64,000 nt of DNA from Aphis gossypii. Taxonomy: Eukaryota; Arthropoda; Insecta; Hemiptera; Aphididae. Under the pieces are notes generated by a model. That model had not been told where the DNA came from. It was given only the letters and a program-made list of their open reading frames with translations, and searched no databases. The DNA is taken from NCBI RefSeq assembly GCF_020184175.1, contig NC_065531.1:27487213-27551212 (forward strand). Direction: 5' to 3'. The translations under genes were made by a program, and so were the position numbers. Below are positions 53,001 to 64,000 of the stretch, one piece after another; position 1 is the stretch's first letter; each line of letters opens with the position of its first letter.

Positions 53001-53600
53001 TTTTACAGTTTGCCGATTAAACAATACGTGTTCGGTTTACATTTACATTCACCATTTTGGAAACCATGGTCCAAAAACTACCATTTAAAATTGTCTCTCG
53101 CCCTTCTCCACTGTAATTGATAACACAAATTCTCCCCTCCCCGTAGACAATAATTACACATCCATAATCGAGTGATAAATAATGCTAACGTGACAAGGCT
53201 CAAAGACAGAGAATGGTCTACAGTATAATTGTGTATTGATGTGGTACTACAGGCACAAATTATGCAACATACCTACTGGACAGACGGACACGACCATAGA
53301 CTCCCTTGTGTTTCATAAATACTGTTGAATGCGGTGGATGATAACAGACAAGTGGACAGAGACGGTAGCCAAATTGCGTGTCGTTTACCATGGAACTGGT
53401 GGGTATGGCAGCAGGTAGTGAGTGGTAAGGGGTGTCTATGAATGATATATTCAATTAACTTGCTACAATTGCTGTCGTTAATCAGAGGGCCATTTCCTTT
53501 CCTTTTTTTTTCTTTTTTTACACGCAAGAGGAAGAGCAATTTTTTCTTCTTTCCCGGTGCATTTGTCAACGGATAGCGGAGTGTTAACCAATCTGTTTTT
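53001..53600. other. GC-elevated island
   Basis: Higher GC with C-rich (CTCCCCTCCCCGTAG near 53132) and G-rich (GGTGGGTATGGCAGCAGG) pieces and a T/C-rich tract at 53488-53520. Two minus frames (53454-53260 and 53569-53273) overlap each other; neither is recognisable, and the second is K-rich because of the pyrimidine tract. Probably conserved non-coding. Confidence 0.35.
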
Positions 53601-56330
53601 GTCGTCCCCTCAAGTCACACTGATTGCAGACAATTTTTTCACAACAGACAGTTTTTTTTAAATATTTTTTACTTCTTAATATACACAGTAGATAGGTACT
53701 ATATAAATTAGTCAAAGCAAAAAAGTAAACTATTATAACAATATATAATAGGTAGCTATTTATATTTATAAAATGTATTAAATAAGTACAAATCATTACT
53801 GCGACGTTTATCTATACATTTAAATATAATTTTAATAAAACTTATTAGGTGCTATGAAATTATTAAAACCAATTTTAATAAATTACTAAATAACGTAAAT
53901 AGCTTATATAATTTAACTGAAAAATAAATAAGATTTATAATAAAATGATAGAAGTATATGGTTACCAAAAGTAAAAAACCAAGTGTCCATGTGTAATGTG
54001 TATAAGTAATGATCAGATATTTTCTTACGTTCTGGCCAAAATTGTTATTGTATCTTTATTAAAAACATCGTTTTATTTAAATTTCATTGAAAATTACAAA
54101 TACGATGAAGATTTGATAATCATGTAATATCTGGAAGAGAATAATAATGTACAAGCACATTTTACTATTGAAATTACAGTCTGTCTACATAATAAGAATT
54201 ATTTGTTTCATAAGTATAAACTATAATAAAATAATAGGATTTTATAATTTTTTCTACTAGATAATCAATATACTTCTTTAGTTTTAATAATAATAGCATA
54301 AACCAACGGAACTCCGAATATTTCCATATACAATCAGTTATACTTTTATGGATATCATTTTTAAAAACTTCTAACAACAAATACAATACACATAATCAAA
54401 CACAAAAATACCTAATAGGTACTTAGTACAACTTTCAGTAAATACAAGAACTATGTAGCTAAATCCTTTACAGGCAAGTACCTACAATATTATATTCATT
54501 ATTTACGCATTATTTAGGTATTAAATTTAAATAAATAATTAAAATTATATTGTTTTTACGATTTTTAATATAAAGTGTATTATGACTGGTGAACAAGTGG
54601 TATAATTAAAGTAGTAATAATAACCTATCATTTAAAATATAATTTAATATCACCTATTTTTAAATCCACATACCATATAATTAATTAATTATAAATATTG
54701 TTTAAAATAGAAAATACCTAAATGGATATTTATAAAGTTATAAATATGAATCTAAAATATCTGATTATACCAAATCATTGTTATTGTATAAACAATATTT
54801 AAATATTTAAATACTATTTTATAATAATTTTTAATTGTTGTAGCTTATTATAAACAAATCATAATATATTATATATTAAACAAATCATATTACGAGCTTA
54901 ATGCTTATATTACAATATTTTTTTTTAATTTTAGTTTTTGATGAAAAAATGAATAATAATGCTATTCATTTCACATTAATAATTTGTAGGATGTGTTTGA
55001 TTAATAATAAGCAAAATATAATACCTATTTAATGAATATAAACCATTAAAAGTCTTAAGTAACACAATTTTAGATAAAGAATATTTATTTTTTGAATTAT
55101 CTAACTGAATGTATAGTTTTATAATGTTAAAGTAAAATTCATAGCAATAGTAGTAGTAATATACAATCATTTTGCTCTGATTTTGAAATAAACGAAATAT
55201 AAATATGCAACATTCTGTAATAAATATTTTAATCTAATTTTGTTTTGAGTATACAAGGACACCAATATATATATAACCTCGTTTGATATAAAAATATAAA
55301 ATAACGTTTGATATACCAAATAACTTTGAACAATTAGAAATCTTATCTTCCAAATAAAATTAGGTTAAGTTTGAAATGATTTTTTAATGCAATATAGTAT
55401 GCCTAAATATTATATTATGACTTCAAATTAGTGATGTTATCACATATCACAATCACTATTTTATAACTAAATTAGTGAAATAATTTTAATACCAAACACG
55501 ATATGATTCTCTTTACCTAGGTATCCTTTTGTATGAATTTATTTTTCACGCGTTACATAAAATCAAATTTTACTAATTAATAAATATATATATATCAAAT
55601 AAAAACCAATTCACTAACCACCAAAAGGCGTACAGCGTATAGGTAATTAGAGTATTCTTATACCTAACTCGAGTAAATGTTAACAGTTATAATATAATAA
55701 CATACAACTATAAATACAATCACCAATAAAAGATATCCAATCAATTGCACGAAAGTTAAACAGATTGGGCCTTTAAACTTTTTGCGCTTTTTGCGTTCTG
55801 TTCATTATTATTAATTGTGAATAAATCTTAGTGGCATCCTATTCAAACTTCTACAATCTCTTATTTTCATTACTTTCATTTTCTTTCCTCTTTCTTGTTA
55901 CATTCGTTTAAATTCTGTCTTCTCACTCTATTGTTTCCACTAATCACCATTGTATAATAATTATATTACAAACCTAATACGTATAACGTACACATAACAT
56001 ATAAAACTAGCTAATTATATTATAATAATTAATCATTTATAATTACTAGTCCTATAGATATTTAAATTTTTAACTACTAATCAGTTTTTCTATTTTTGCC
56101 AAAAATATATTATATAATTAAATATTAAAATAAAATTGCCAACAAATAAAATTTAAAAAATAGTTATATAAAATAACCATTTTATGAGATCGAATTGAAC
56201 TTATTAATTTACTTATTGCTTACTTCTTTCAAACTAATTTAATATGACAGTAAAAAATAAACTAAATGAAACACTAGATTCACTCAAAGGAAAATAAAAT
56301 GATTGTACTGCACAACAGTCACCAATAAGT
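53601..56330. other. AT-rich DNA, no gene seen
   Basis: A tandem-like CGTTTGATATA word occurs at about 55278 and 55302. Open frames at 53584-53796, 54174-54386 and 54976-55170 are low-complexity. Confidence 0.55.
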
Positions 56331-56600
56331 ACCTACGTAGACACAATAATTGTCTTCAATTTCTTTTGTTCACAAGCGCCCGCGAATGGAAATGCGCTCG
56401 TTATTAGCTCGTTTGGCTCGAAAGGTTCAAAAAATGGTACGACGGCTGCTTGCTCTCGTCGTCCGCTCTAATAGGATTAGTCATTGTTTTCCCGTGAACC
56501 GTATAAATTAATTTACACGTTGCGGACATATCCTCCAGTGGCGCATTGCAACAACGCCATATTTTATAGTAGAAGACTCAGTTCCTAGTAATAATAGTAA
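56331..56600. other. GC-elevated island
   Basis: About 270 bp with many CpG (GCGCCCGCGAATGG, TACGACGGCTGC). It contains the small open frame listed next and no other clear feature. Confidence 0.4.
56386..56511 (+). CDS. Possible 41-residue basic small open frame
   Basis: ATG at 56386, TAA at 56509-56511. The peptide begins MEMRSLLARLARKVQKMVRR and continues with a short hydrophobic run (LLALVV). The pattern of L/A/V with R/K every three to four residues would form a basic amphipathic helix. It is short enough to be chance in a CpG-rich patch; there is no splice or family evidence. Confidence 0.2.
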   Translation: MEMRSLLARLARKVQKMVRRLLALVVRSNRISHCFPVNRIN

Positions 56601-57520
56601 TAGACAATAGTAATATTAATAGTACGAGTAGAAGTGCTAGAAATAGTATTATCTAGAAATAACTAAACGGTATTAATTACAATCTCAGTGGCTGAGAAGG
56701 GTTCAATTCTTAATACGTATACAAATAAAATTGTAAATCCAATAATTATCTATTTTCAAGGACCTCTTTTAACCATGTGTACTTCATATTAACTCTTTAT
56801 ATTTTTGGATTTATTATTTATTTATTATTTTTTTTCTAATAGCTTCCAATATCTAAATTAATACACCTCAACGATTACAACATTTTTTGGATTTCAATTA
56901 TATAAATTCTTTACGCTCATTGATCGCATTATTGTATAGTAAATACGACATCATATTTCAAAAATAATTTCACAACAATAATAATATTATCTATAATTCA
57001 ATGATTTGTAAAGCTTATACTTATACAAAGATAAAGGAATATTTATTCCTTGGTCTATTGATTACATCAAGAGTAATTTGTCACTGTATCTTAATTTAAA
57101 CAAAAATATATTGCAATATTAATAAATCTATAGGTACTATAAAAGCAAATCTCGATTTTTTGTCACGCATACGATTCCACACCGTTCAACGTATCATCAC
57201 CAATTTTTTACTTTTATACCTAAGAGTCTGCTGAAGGTTTTAGTATTACTTTTGTTAAGGAACATGTTTAATATTTTGACATCTTCAGATTTTTATAGAA
57301 ATATGTTATTTGTATTTAAACACACTATTTTATGTGAAAACGAAACATATCTACGTGTTCCTATAGTCTATCTTTATTTCATTAATTTCAAAACAGGAAC
57401 ATAATAAGTTACACGAAATAAGTTTTTTTTCTTTTCTATAAAATTTGAATTTCAAAATATATGTATTATATAGGTATTACACGTTTTTTGAGATTCAAAA
57501 TGGTTAATGAAAATATTTAA
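56601..57520. other. AT-rich DNA, no gene seen
   Basis: No supported feature. Confidence 0.55.
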
Positions 57521-57523
57521 GTT

Positions 57524-57844
57524 TTGAAAATCGTTAAACCGAATATTAAACAAAGTTCGAATCGTGTTATAGAATTGGCATTTTTAACGGGCAACGAAGT
57601 GCACGGGTTTAGCTATATATTACAACAAATTAAAATAACATGTTTAAAGCGTTTAGTTAAACAATCGCCCATGACCCACCTCAGAATATATATACAAAAT
57701 CGACAATGAATTAATTATTATTGTCGACGTATATGAGATGTGACAATGGCTCGGTGCTTAGAACAGTCCTGCGTGAGTGGGAGTGGTTGAAGTATAGATC
57801 ACTGCGTTCTAACAACGACTGACGTACTTATTCTTTGGACTCAA
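57524..57844 (+). mobile_element. Possible transposon end abutting repeat copy B
   Basis: AACGGGCAACGAAGTGCACG (57587-57606) followed by GGTTTAGCTATATAT resembles the GGGCAACGAAGTGCACGGGT-type motif found at ends of several transposon families. A 61-codon frame (57524-57709) covers it but starts at TTG and is not recognised. 57710-57844 is a richer unique stretch leading straight into repeat copy B; it may belong to the same larger repeat, whose left part lies outside the window for copy A. Confidence 0.35.
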
Positions 57845-58286
57845 GTAGTTAAGATAGGTTAAAATGCATCCAATAATAATAACATAACCAATAAAAAAGT
57901 AGTATAGTACTGACTAGTAGCACTCTGATTGGCTGTATATGATACTAAAACCCAAATAATTCCATGCCCAATGTTGTTGTTTAATAAGATCATTATTATA
58001 GTTATACATTTAACGACGTTATAATATGATTATGTAATATATATCCTGGGCGTAAAAGTAATGATATTAATGTGAGAAAAAAAATTGTTTTATTATCTAT
58101 AAGTAATAAGTATATTTATGAGAATTTATAAACACTTTAAATTATTATTATTTTGGGTAGGTATAAGCTATGTACACTTTATAGCATTTTATGATCGAAA
58201 TAACTATAAGACGACTAGACAGGATTTGAAACAGCCCCCCAATTTGCAAACAACTATCCACGGGAGTGGAACACATGGCTAACAGC
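57845..58286 (+). repeat. Dispersed repeat, copy B
   Basis: The direct-orientation counterpart of 1-429, starting GTAGTTAAGATAGGTTAAAA and ending near CTAACAGC. Compared with copy A it has small indels (for example, CCATAAGATAAGT in A is missing here, and GACAGGATTTG is present only in B). Similarity is lost abruptly at the right end in both copies, which suggests a real element border near 58286. Confidence 0.85.
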
Positions 58287-59190
58287 AAGTATAATATAAT
58301 ATCGTATTAATCAATATATTGATACTGCTGATAATACTTGATTTTAAATAAATAAAAACAGTTAAAAAGAGGAGAAAAATAGGTAACTGTTCTGCTGTAG
58401 GTACAGAAGTCAGTAAGTGTCGAGTGTACCTCGTCATTGAGTTAATCATTACAAATAAGTTATTACCTATATGTTGAATTAGAATTAAATTTTAAAAAAT
58501 GGATAGGTACAAAAAACGGTTTTGAATAAAAACGGCCTGTCCACCTATATTACTGAGTATGTTTTAAAATATATTTATATTGCTATTATAAATTATTATA
58601 ATTTAATTTAATATAATTAAGTTAGGTAAATTAATTTTTTTCAAAAATATTGCATTATAATATTAATAATAGTATGTATTTGCATAATTTATGTTATTAT
58701 TATAATTAAATTTAAAGTCAATACCGACTTACTAAAATTATATAAAATAAATCTAAATGTCTTAATAATTTTATTATGTAGGTATATTAAATATAATGAT
58801 ATACGTATAAAAGTTTCAAGTATCAACAAAAATATTTTTGAATTTCAACAAAAGAACTGAATTAATTTAAATGTGTAATTTCATCCAAATTTGTACTTAA
58901 AATATCTATAAAAAAATTGTATTTGTATAATAATTTTTCGTTTGGGTATCGATTACCTATGAAAACATTATATTATATTTTCAATACTACGTGAATATAC
59001 TATAATTGACCCAAAGCTGGGTAAGTTAGTCTTTTTTTCAACTAATTAAAGTTAAATTACTTTAACATAACAAGTAATAACCAAAACAGTTAAAATACAA
59101 GTTAGTTTTTAGTTTATGAAATTTCCCAAATTGCTAACTTAGTTAGTTAGAAATTAGTTAGTGATAAGTTATTTTCTAATTGTTATTAAT
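58287..59190. other. AT-rich DNA, no gene seen
   Basis: GTTAGTTAGAAATTAGTTAG-like words near 59142-59161 are locally repetitive. No gene. Confidence 0.55.
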
Positions 59191-59720
59191 AAAATAAAAG
59201 CTTGTAAATTTAATACAAGATTCCACATAAGTTGTTCTTACATCTTATTCAAACTATTTAAAATACAAAGGCGAAATAGATCTTATAGTCATTTAAGGTT
59301 TAAGTTTTGACCAAAATTAAATATCTATTTGAAAGAAAAATAAAAAATTTTCCAATAGAAATTTAAAGAAGTATACAAATATTAATATATAATTAATCAT
59401 TAGAACTTAAAACATTTTGTATAATTTATTTTTTTTTAGATAAGTATTTAGAATAATTTTAGGATATTTATACCATTTTAGTTCAACATATTGAATCAAA
59501 AATATATAAAACTAATAATTGCTAATAGTTTTATAAATAAATTTTAAAATAGTCTTTATGTGTAAAATAGTATCAGACATACGAATCGTACGTATATAAT
59601 CTCCACTCAAAATCGTTTTTCGTGAGCAATGATTTATCAATGAAATCAAATTGAACACAATATCCATTATGGTAAGGGTTACCTACTAGAAAACGAGGTA
59701 CTCTTGAAACATACTATACC
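59191..59720. repeat. Copy of the aphid-type dispersed repeat, with inverted end
   Basis: TTAATACAAGATTCCACATA (59210-59229) matches the 40.7 kb copy in the same orientation. TCTCCACTCAAAATCGTTTT (59600-59619) is the inverted CGATTCTGAGTGGAG end word, as at 25.17 kb. GAAAACGAGGTACTCTTGAA follows. Together these suggest the family carries CGATTCTGAGCGG-type words inverted at its two ends. Confidence 0.55.
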
Positions 59721-61230
59721 TACCTACCTTTACAACAGAGAGACTTAATAATAATGTTATTCTAAAAAAACCTTGTGTATTATTTTTATTTTGAAACACT
59801 ATTTTCATTAAAGCGATTAATATGAGTTTAAAATAACTTATCATACTTTTAAATATATTATATTAAAGTAAAAAATTATCCTTATTAAACTTTTAAAGTA
59901 TTTTCATTAAATATTCTATTAATTAACATTGCACTATAACAGCATAATGTACGATGTACTACTAATTATTTTAATTTATATGGTTGAATAATTTTAGCTA
60001 ACGAATAACTATTCAAAAACGTTAAAATAAAAAAACAGCTAAGTATTTATCTAAATTAATTTAATTTAAATAAAACATTTTAATAAGATTTACAGTATTT
60101 TTATTTTATTTACTAATGTTATTCAAATAAAATAAATTAAAATCAGTAATCCATAAATTAACCAAGTGATATTCATGTGATTCATTAAAAAAAATAATAA
60201 AAGATATTCTAAAAATATATTTTAAATGTTATTATAATAATATAATATTGATACTTAAATAGAATTATAGTCTGTATGGAAATTCTGAATAAAAATGTTT
60301 GCTATTTTTACTGGCTAAAAAAATATTATATAAAAAAAATCGCATTATATATATATCATTGTCAAATCAATCATCTCTCTATTTCTCTCTCTCTTTAGAT
60401 ATTAAAATTAAAATATATATTTTTAATTACGTGTTTTAATTGCATATCATTAAAAATGAGCTTAAACTGGTAATAAATTTAAAAATTAATCATACATAAT
60501 AATACTTTTAATAAATGGAATTTTAATTAGTTTTAAATTACACTATTATTAGCTATATACAATTTTGAAATGAGTATAGCTAATAAATTTCCAGTTGTAT
60601 ACATTTATAAATTAAATTATAGATTGCTCAAAACAAGAAAAGATTTACAAATATGTTGCAAATTTTAAATACCTTACAATAGTTTATTGTATAGGTAAGC
60701 AGGCTAGAAAATGTAATTACCATTATTAATATTCAATGATAACGTTTATACCATTTTATATGTGTTGCATTATTTGATATAAATATGAATTTTTAAAAAA
60801 CATTTTATAGCTACCTACACTAGTATTTGCTTTTTTCCTTGTTTCAACCCACTATCAAAACATTCAAACGACAAATCCACAGTAAGGTATTATCGTACAA
60901 CGAATATTTGGAAACACTAATTTAGTAAGGAAATTAATTAATTAATAATGGGTTATGACTTTATATGAGTACTTATATAAATATAATATACCTATCTATA
61001 GTACGTACATTTTACATATTATTATAGCGACTATGACTGATTAACTGACAATTATATTTTATGGCTTAAAGCGGGTATTAGCACTGAGTTGTTCAATCGT
61101 AAGTTTAAGGTAAGTACACCTATATTATATATTGAAATACTATATACGTACCTATATATAGGTGCATACGTAGAGACAGAGTCACCTATATAAATAATAG
61201 GTACATTACAAAACATATGGGATTATTTGC
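59721..61230. other. AT-rich DNA, no gene seen
   Basis: Contains a CT-rich stretch at about 60372-60396 and a 14-bp palindrome ACCTATATATAGGT at 61150-61163. Confidence 0.55.
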
Positions 61231-61740
61231 AAATTATATAATATTATAATCCCTGGACTGTAAGCTCACACACACAAAAACGTTAGTAAATTAAATCAAA
61301 ACGGCTTCGACCACGCATATAAGAACTTGCTACGGTATTACGCATACCGTATACACATACAAACACGTGATCTGAATAGCGTGGACCCGCAGGTGCGCTC
61401 GTTATTATTCTTCTACGGCAATTTTGTTTACTTCAATATAAAAGAACAAGTTCCATAATGCAGTAGTATTGGTGGATCCGCCCATGTGTGCTGTGTGTAT
61501 TTGTGTGTGTACGAGAGATCGTATTCCACAGTTTTGTTTCGCAGAAGTTTAGAGAGAGCCGGAAAAGTTGTTGATTAAATAAAACAAAAAGTTGTTTCAA
61601 TTGTTCTGATCGCATGGTCTTGCGGTTAGCAGATAGGGTGGAGACGAAAAGAACAAAAAGAGACTCTTCATTAAGTTTACATATTCCGTTTCTAGACGAC
61701 TTTTTTAAAGAAATTGTTGTACTTTGTATAAACAACAGAA
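61231..61740. other. GC-elevated island
   Basis: Contains GGACCCGCAGGTGCGCTCG (61383-61401) and a GTGTGT stretch (61490-61510). The 100-codon minus frame (61735-61433) has no recognisable motif, and its length is within what composition allows. Possible conserved element. Confidence 0.35.
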
Positions 61741-62500
61741 TAAAAATGTATCTCTACTCGGTTTATTGTTAGACGTCGATGTATTCTCAATCTTCATAAA
61801 TGTCTCAACGTTTTTGCGAATAAAAAGAAATTGTAAAAAAAAACTATTGCCGTTGGTTAACTATGAGATTATCATCAACTGATGAAATCCACAGATGAAA
61901 TGCATATTACAAAGTACCGAAAATAATATATTACAATATTATTATAACATTTTATTTTTACAATAAAATTCTGTACCAACTATAAATAAATTATCAAATT
62001 AAAAATCTAGTAGTTACAAATACAATAATACCTATATTAAATATGTTATAAAATTCAATAATTTATTTTTATTTTTTTAATAAAATAAATATTTTAATTA
62101 ATATCCATAGTTTACACAAACCATTATTATATTTAAGTAACTAACTTAATTTAAATTTTAAGTTGATATTTAAATTATTAAGCCCTTTATTAATTTGATT
62201 CATCTTGCTAATCTTTCGATAGAAAACTGATTTTCAACCTTAAAACCCTACCTATTGACCACAAACCTTGTTTAAATAAGCATATAAAGCCTTGTTACGT
62301 AAAATAGACAAGATAGATATATAACCATTAAATCTGTTAAATACACTGCCCTAAAGAGTTAGAGTTCATTTAAATCAGTAAATCATTGCTTTAAATTGGT
62401 CGCTCTATTATTTCAAAAAGCAATTTTCTTTTTTTTAATGAAAATGTTTATAAATCATGTATGTGAGTATAATCAGTTAGACCATTTTTAATCTAAAATT
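61741..62500. other. AT-rich DNA, no gene seen
   Basis: No supported feature. Confidence 0.6.
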
Positions 62501-62760
62501 GGAAATCGGCTGATCCGTTTGACTAATATAATGTGTCAAGATCCTAATGACAAAATGCTTCCTCGGAGAGGAAGCAATCAACTAAGTCCAATGGGTTTTC
62601 ATTAATCCAGGGTTCGGCACAGGGATGTCAACCGTATTTGTCACGACCACTTCATCCGTCGGTGACCATAGATCTACCATGGCTATAGTTTAACAAATGT
62701 GACCTTTACCACTAGCAAGTCTAGCATATACTCAATATCCGTCACTAAAACAAAAAACGA
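62501..62760. other. Richer patch with a GC hairpin, perhaps transposon debris
   Basis: TGCTTCCTC at 62556-62564 pairs perfectly with 62568-62576 across a GGA loop. The following CCAGGGTTCGGCACAGGGAT and CCGTCGGTGACCATAGATCT are unlike the surrounding DNA. No open frame. Texture suggests a decayed mobile element. Confidence 0.35.
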
Positions 62761-64000
62761 ATAAATAAGGTAAATCTAGTTTATTTATTTTGAGTGAACA
62801 TTTTAAAATGAAATAAAAGAAAAAACATTCTAAATTAAGTGGAAAGTATCTGAAAAGTGACACATAATCGATAAAAGGCAATAATAACAATAATGTAACT
62901 TTCATAATTCAGTATAAGTTTCATTTATGTTACTTTATGTTCAGTAACTTAAAATTAAAAAGGTTTGTTTGAAGATTTTAGACTTTATATAAATATATTT
63001 ATTTATTATATTATCCCTTAAGTAGATTTTGTATTTTACTAGATACATTATGTTTTAATAAATGAACCCAACTTTTAAGTATGCAAAAAAACTGACTTAT
63101 AAATTTTCTAAAATTTAGATCGAAAAATATATAATTTACTATACAATTCGACAATTAACATAAAATTAATTTAGTTAAAACTTCTAGTTTATGAAGAACT
63201 GTAAAATACAGAAATTAAACTAATTAATAATCATCAAATAATTGATTACAATGAATTAATTATAATTTTAATTTACTTACTTAGTTATGTTTATTAACCT
63301 ATTATAAGCATAACAATTGTACAATATTATGTATTGTCTACATTATTTACACATATCTATAATAATTATTCTTACACATTAAAACACATTATTTTTTTAT
63401 TATATTATAATTTATAAGCCTATCCTCTAACTTCATTATTATTATTTTTTTTACAAACCAAAAGATTATTACTCATTAATCATTATCAATAAAATTCATA
63501 AATATAAAAATAAAATATCATGTTATTATAAAAATACCAAACATTATGTATTTATACCGTATATTATGTAGTTTTACTTCCATTAAAGTTTCCTGATTTT
63601 ATTCTGAAATGCTTAAACTAAATCTAATGGTTAAACATTAGATTAAATTGTTAGACCATTGGATTAGTGTATCGTGAAATGTCTAGTGTTAGCAAAAGAA
63701 CTGTAGGTGATCTTTTCTGCAACTTTATGAAACATTATTAGATACATGGCATATAATTATTAAATTTATAATTAATAATAAAATGAAGGCTATCTAGATT
63801 CAACCTCCAGAGTATTATTACTTCCTACATAGAACACTTCGTCAACACGTAGATGCATGTCGTATCAAGTACCTAAATAATTGTGTATAACATCCTGAGA
63901 TTCAGCTATGTTTTTTTAGTATTGTTTTTATATTTGTCATATGAATATGAAAAATATGATATCATCTCCATCACCCTTGCATTTTGAGAGCTTTAACATT
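62761..64000. other. AT-rich DNA, no gene seen
   Basis: A 9-bp hairpin (AATCTAATG, 63621-63629, with 63636-63644) is the only structure noted. Confidence 0.55.

Noticed and set aside
53273..53569. 98-codon minus frame
   Set aside because: Lysine-rich because of a pyrimidine tract, and it overlaps another frame; no motif.
1..64000. CRISPR array, bacterial operons, rRNA, known microRNA seeds with a hairpin
   Set aside because: None seen on reading; the sequence has eukaryotic, AT-rich, repeat-laden character throughout.

Overview
The window looks like nuclear DNA of an insect, most probably an aphid. It is strongly AT-rich (about 70-75% A+T by eye). The words TAGGTA and TACCTA recur throughout. 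Long A or T runs and AT microsatellites are common, and there is no bacterial-style gene packing. At least one dispersed repeat family matches, from memory, repeats common in aphid genomes (diagnostic words CGATTCTGAGCGG and TACAAGATTCC). The taxon call is an inference; no database was searched.

There is no complete, recognisable protein-coding gene, and I saw no tRNA, rRNA or CRISPR array. What can be supported is: (1) a direct, diverged repeat pair at 1-429 and 57845-58286; (2) transposon remains, including the 3' end of a jockey-type non-LTR retrotransposon ORF2 (26832-27179), a 342-bp pogo/Tigger-like element with inverted ends and TA target sites (30072-30413), and six or more fragments of the aphid-type family (about 14.7, 15.6, 24.7, 29.2, 30.6, 40.5, 44.4 and 59.5 kb); (3) several coding-like remnants of unknown identity, the best being 2546-3077 (minus, one frameshift at an A7 run), 23510-23782 (minus, one in-frame TAG) and 33465-33759 (plus, three short frames and a consensus splice donor); and (4) perfect hairpins, microsatellites and one G-quadruplex-type tract (4406-4441).

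Along the window, patches of markedly higher GC, roughly 250-900 bp long, rise out of the AT-rich background near 4.1-4.5, 6.5-7.0, 12.2-12.5, 16.4-17.3, 20.1-20.8, 33.4-33.9, 34.8-36.0, 38.9-39.7, 53.0-53.6, 56.3-56.6 and 61.2-61.7 kb. Several are open in more than one frame and on both strands, which fits composition rather than coding. My preferred reading is a gene desert or a very long intron with conserved, possibly regulatory islands and scattered small exons. That needs comparison with related genomes or RNA data.

No operon, pathway or multi-gene system could be identified. Coding calls rest on open-frame length, amino-acid texture and splice-like signals only, so confidences are low.
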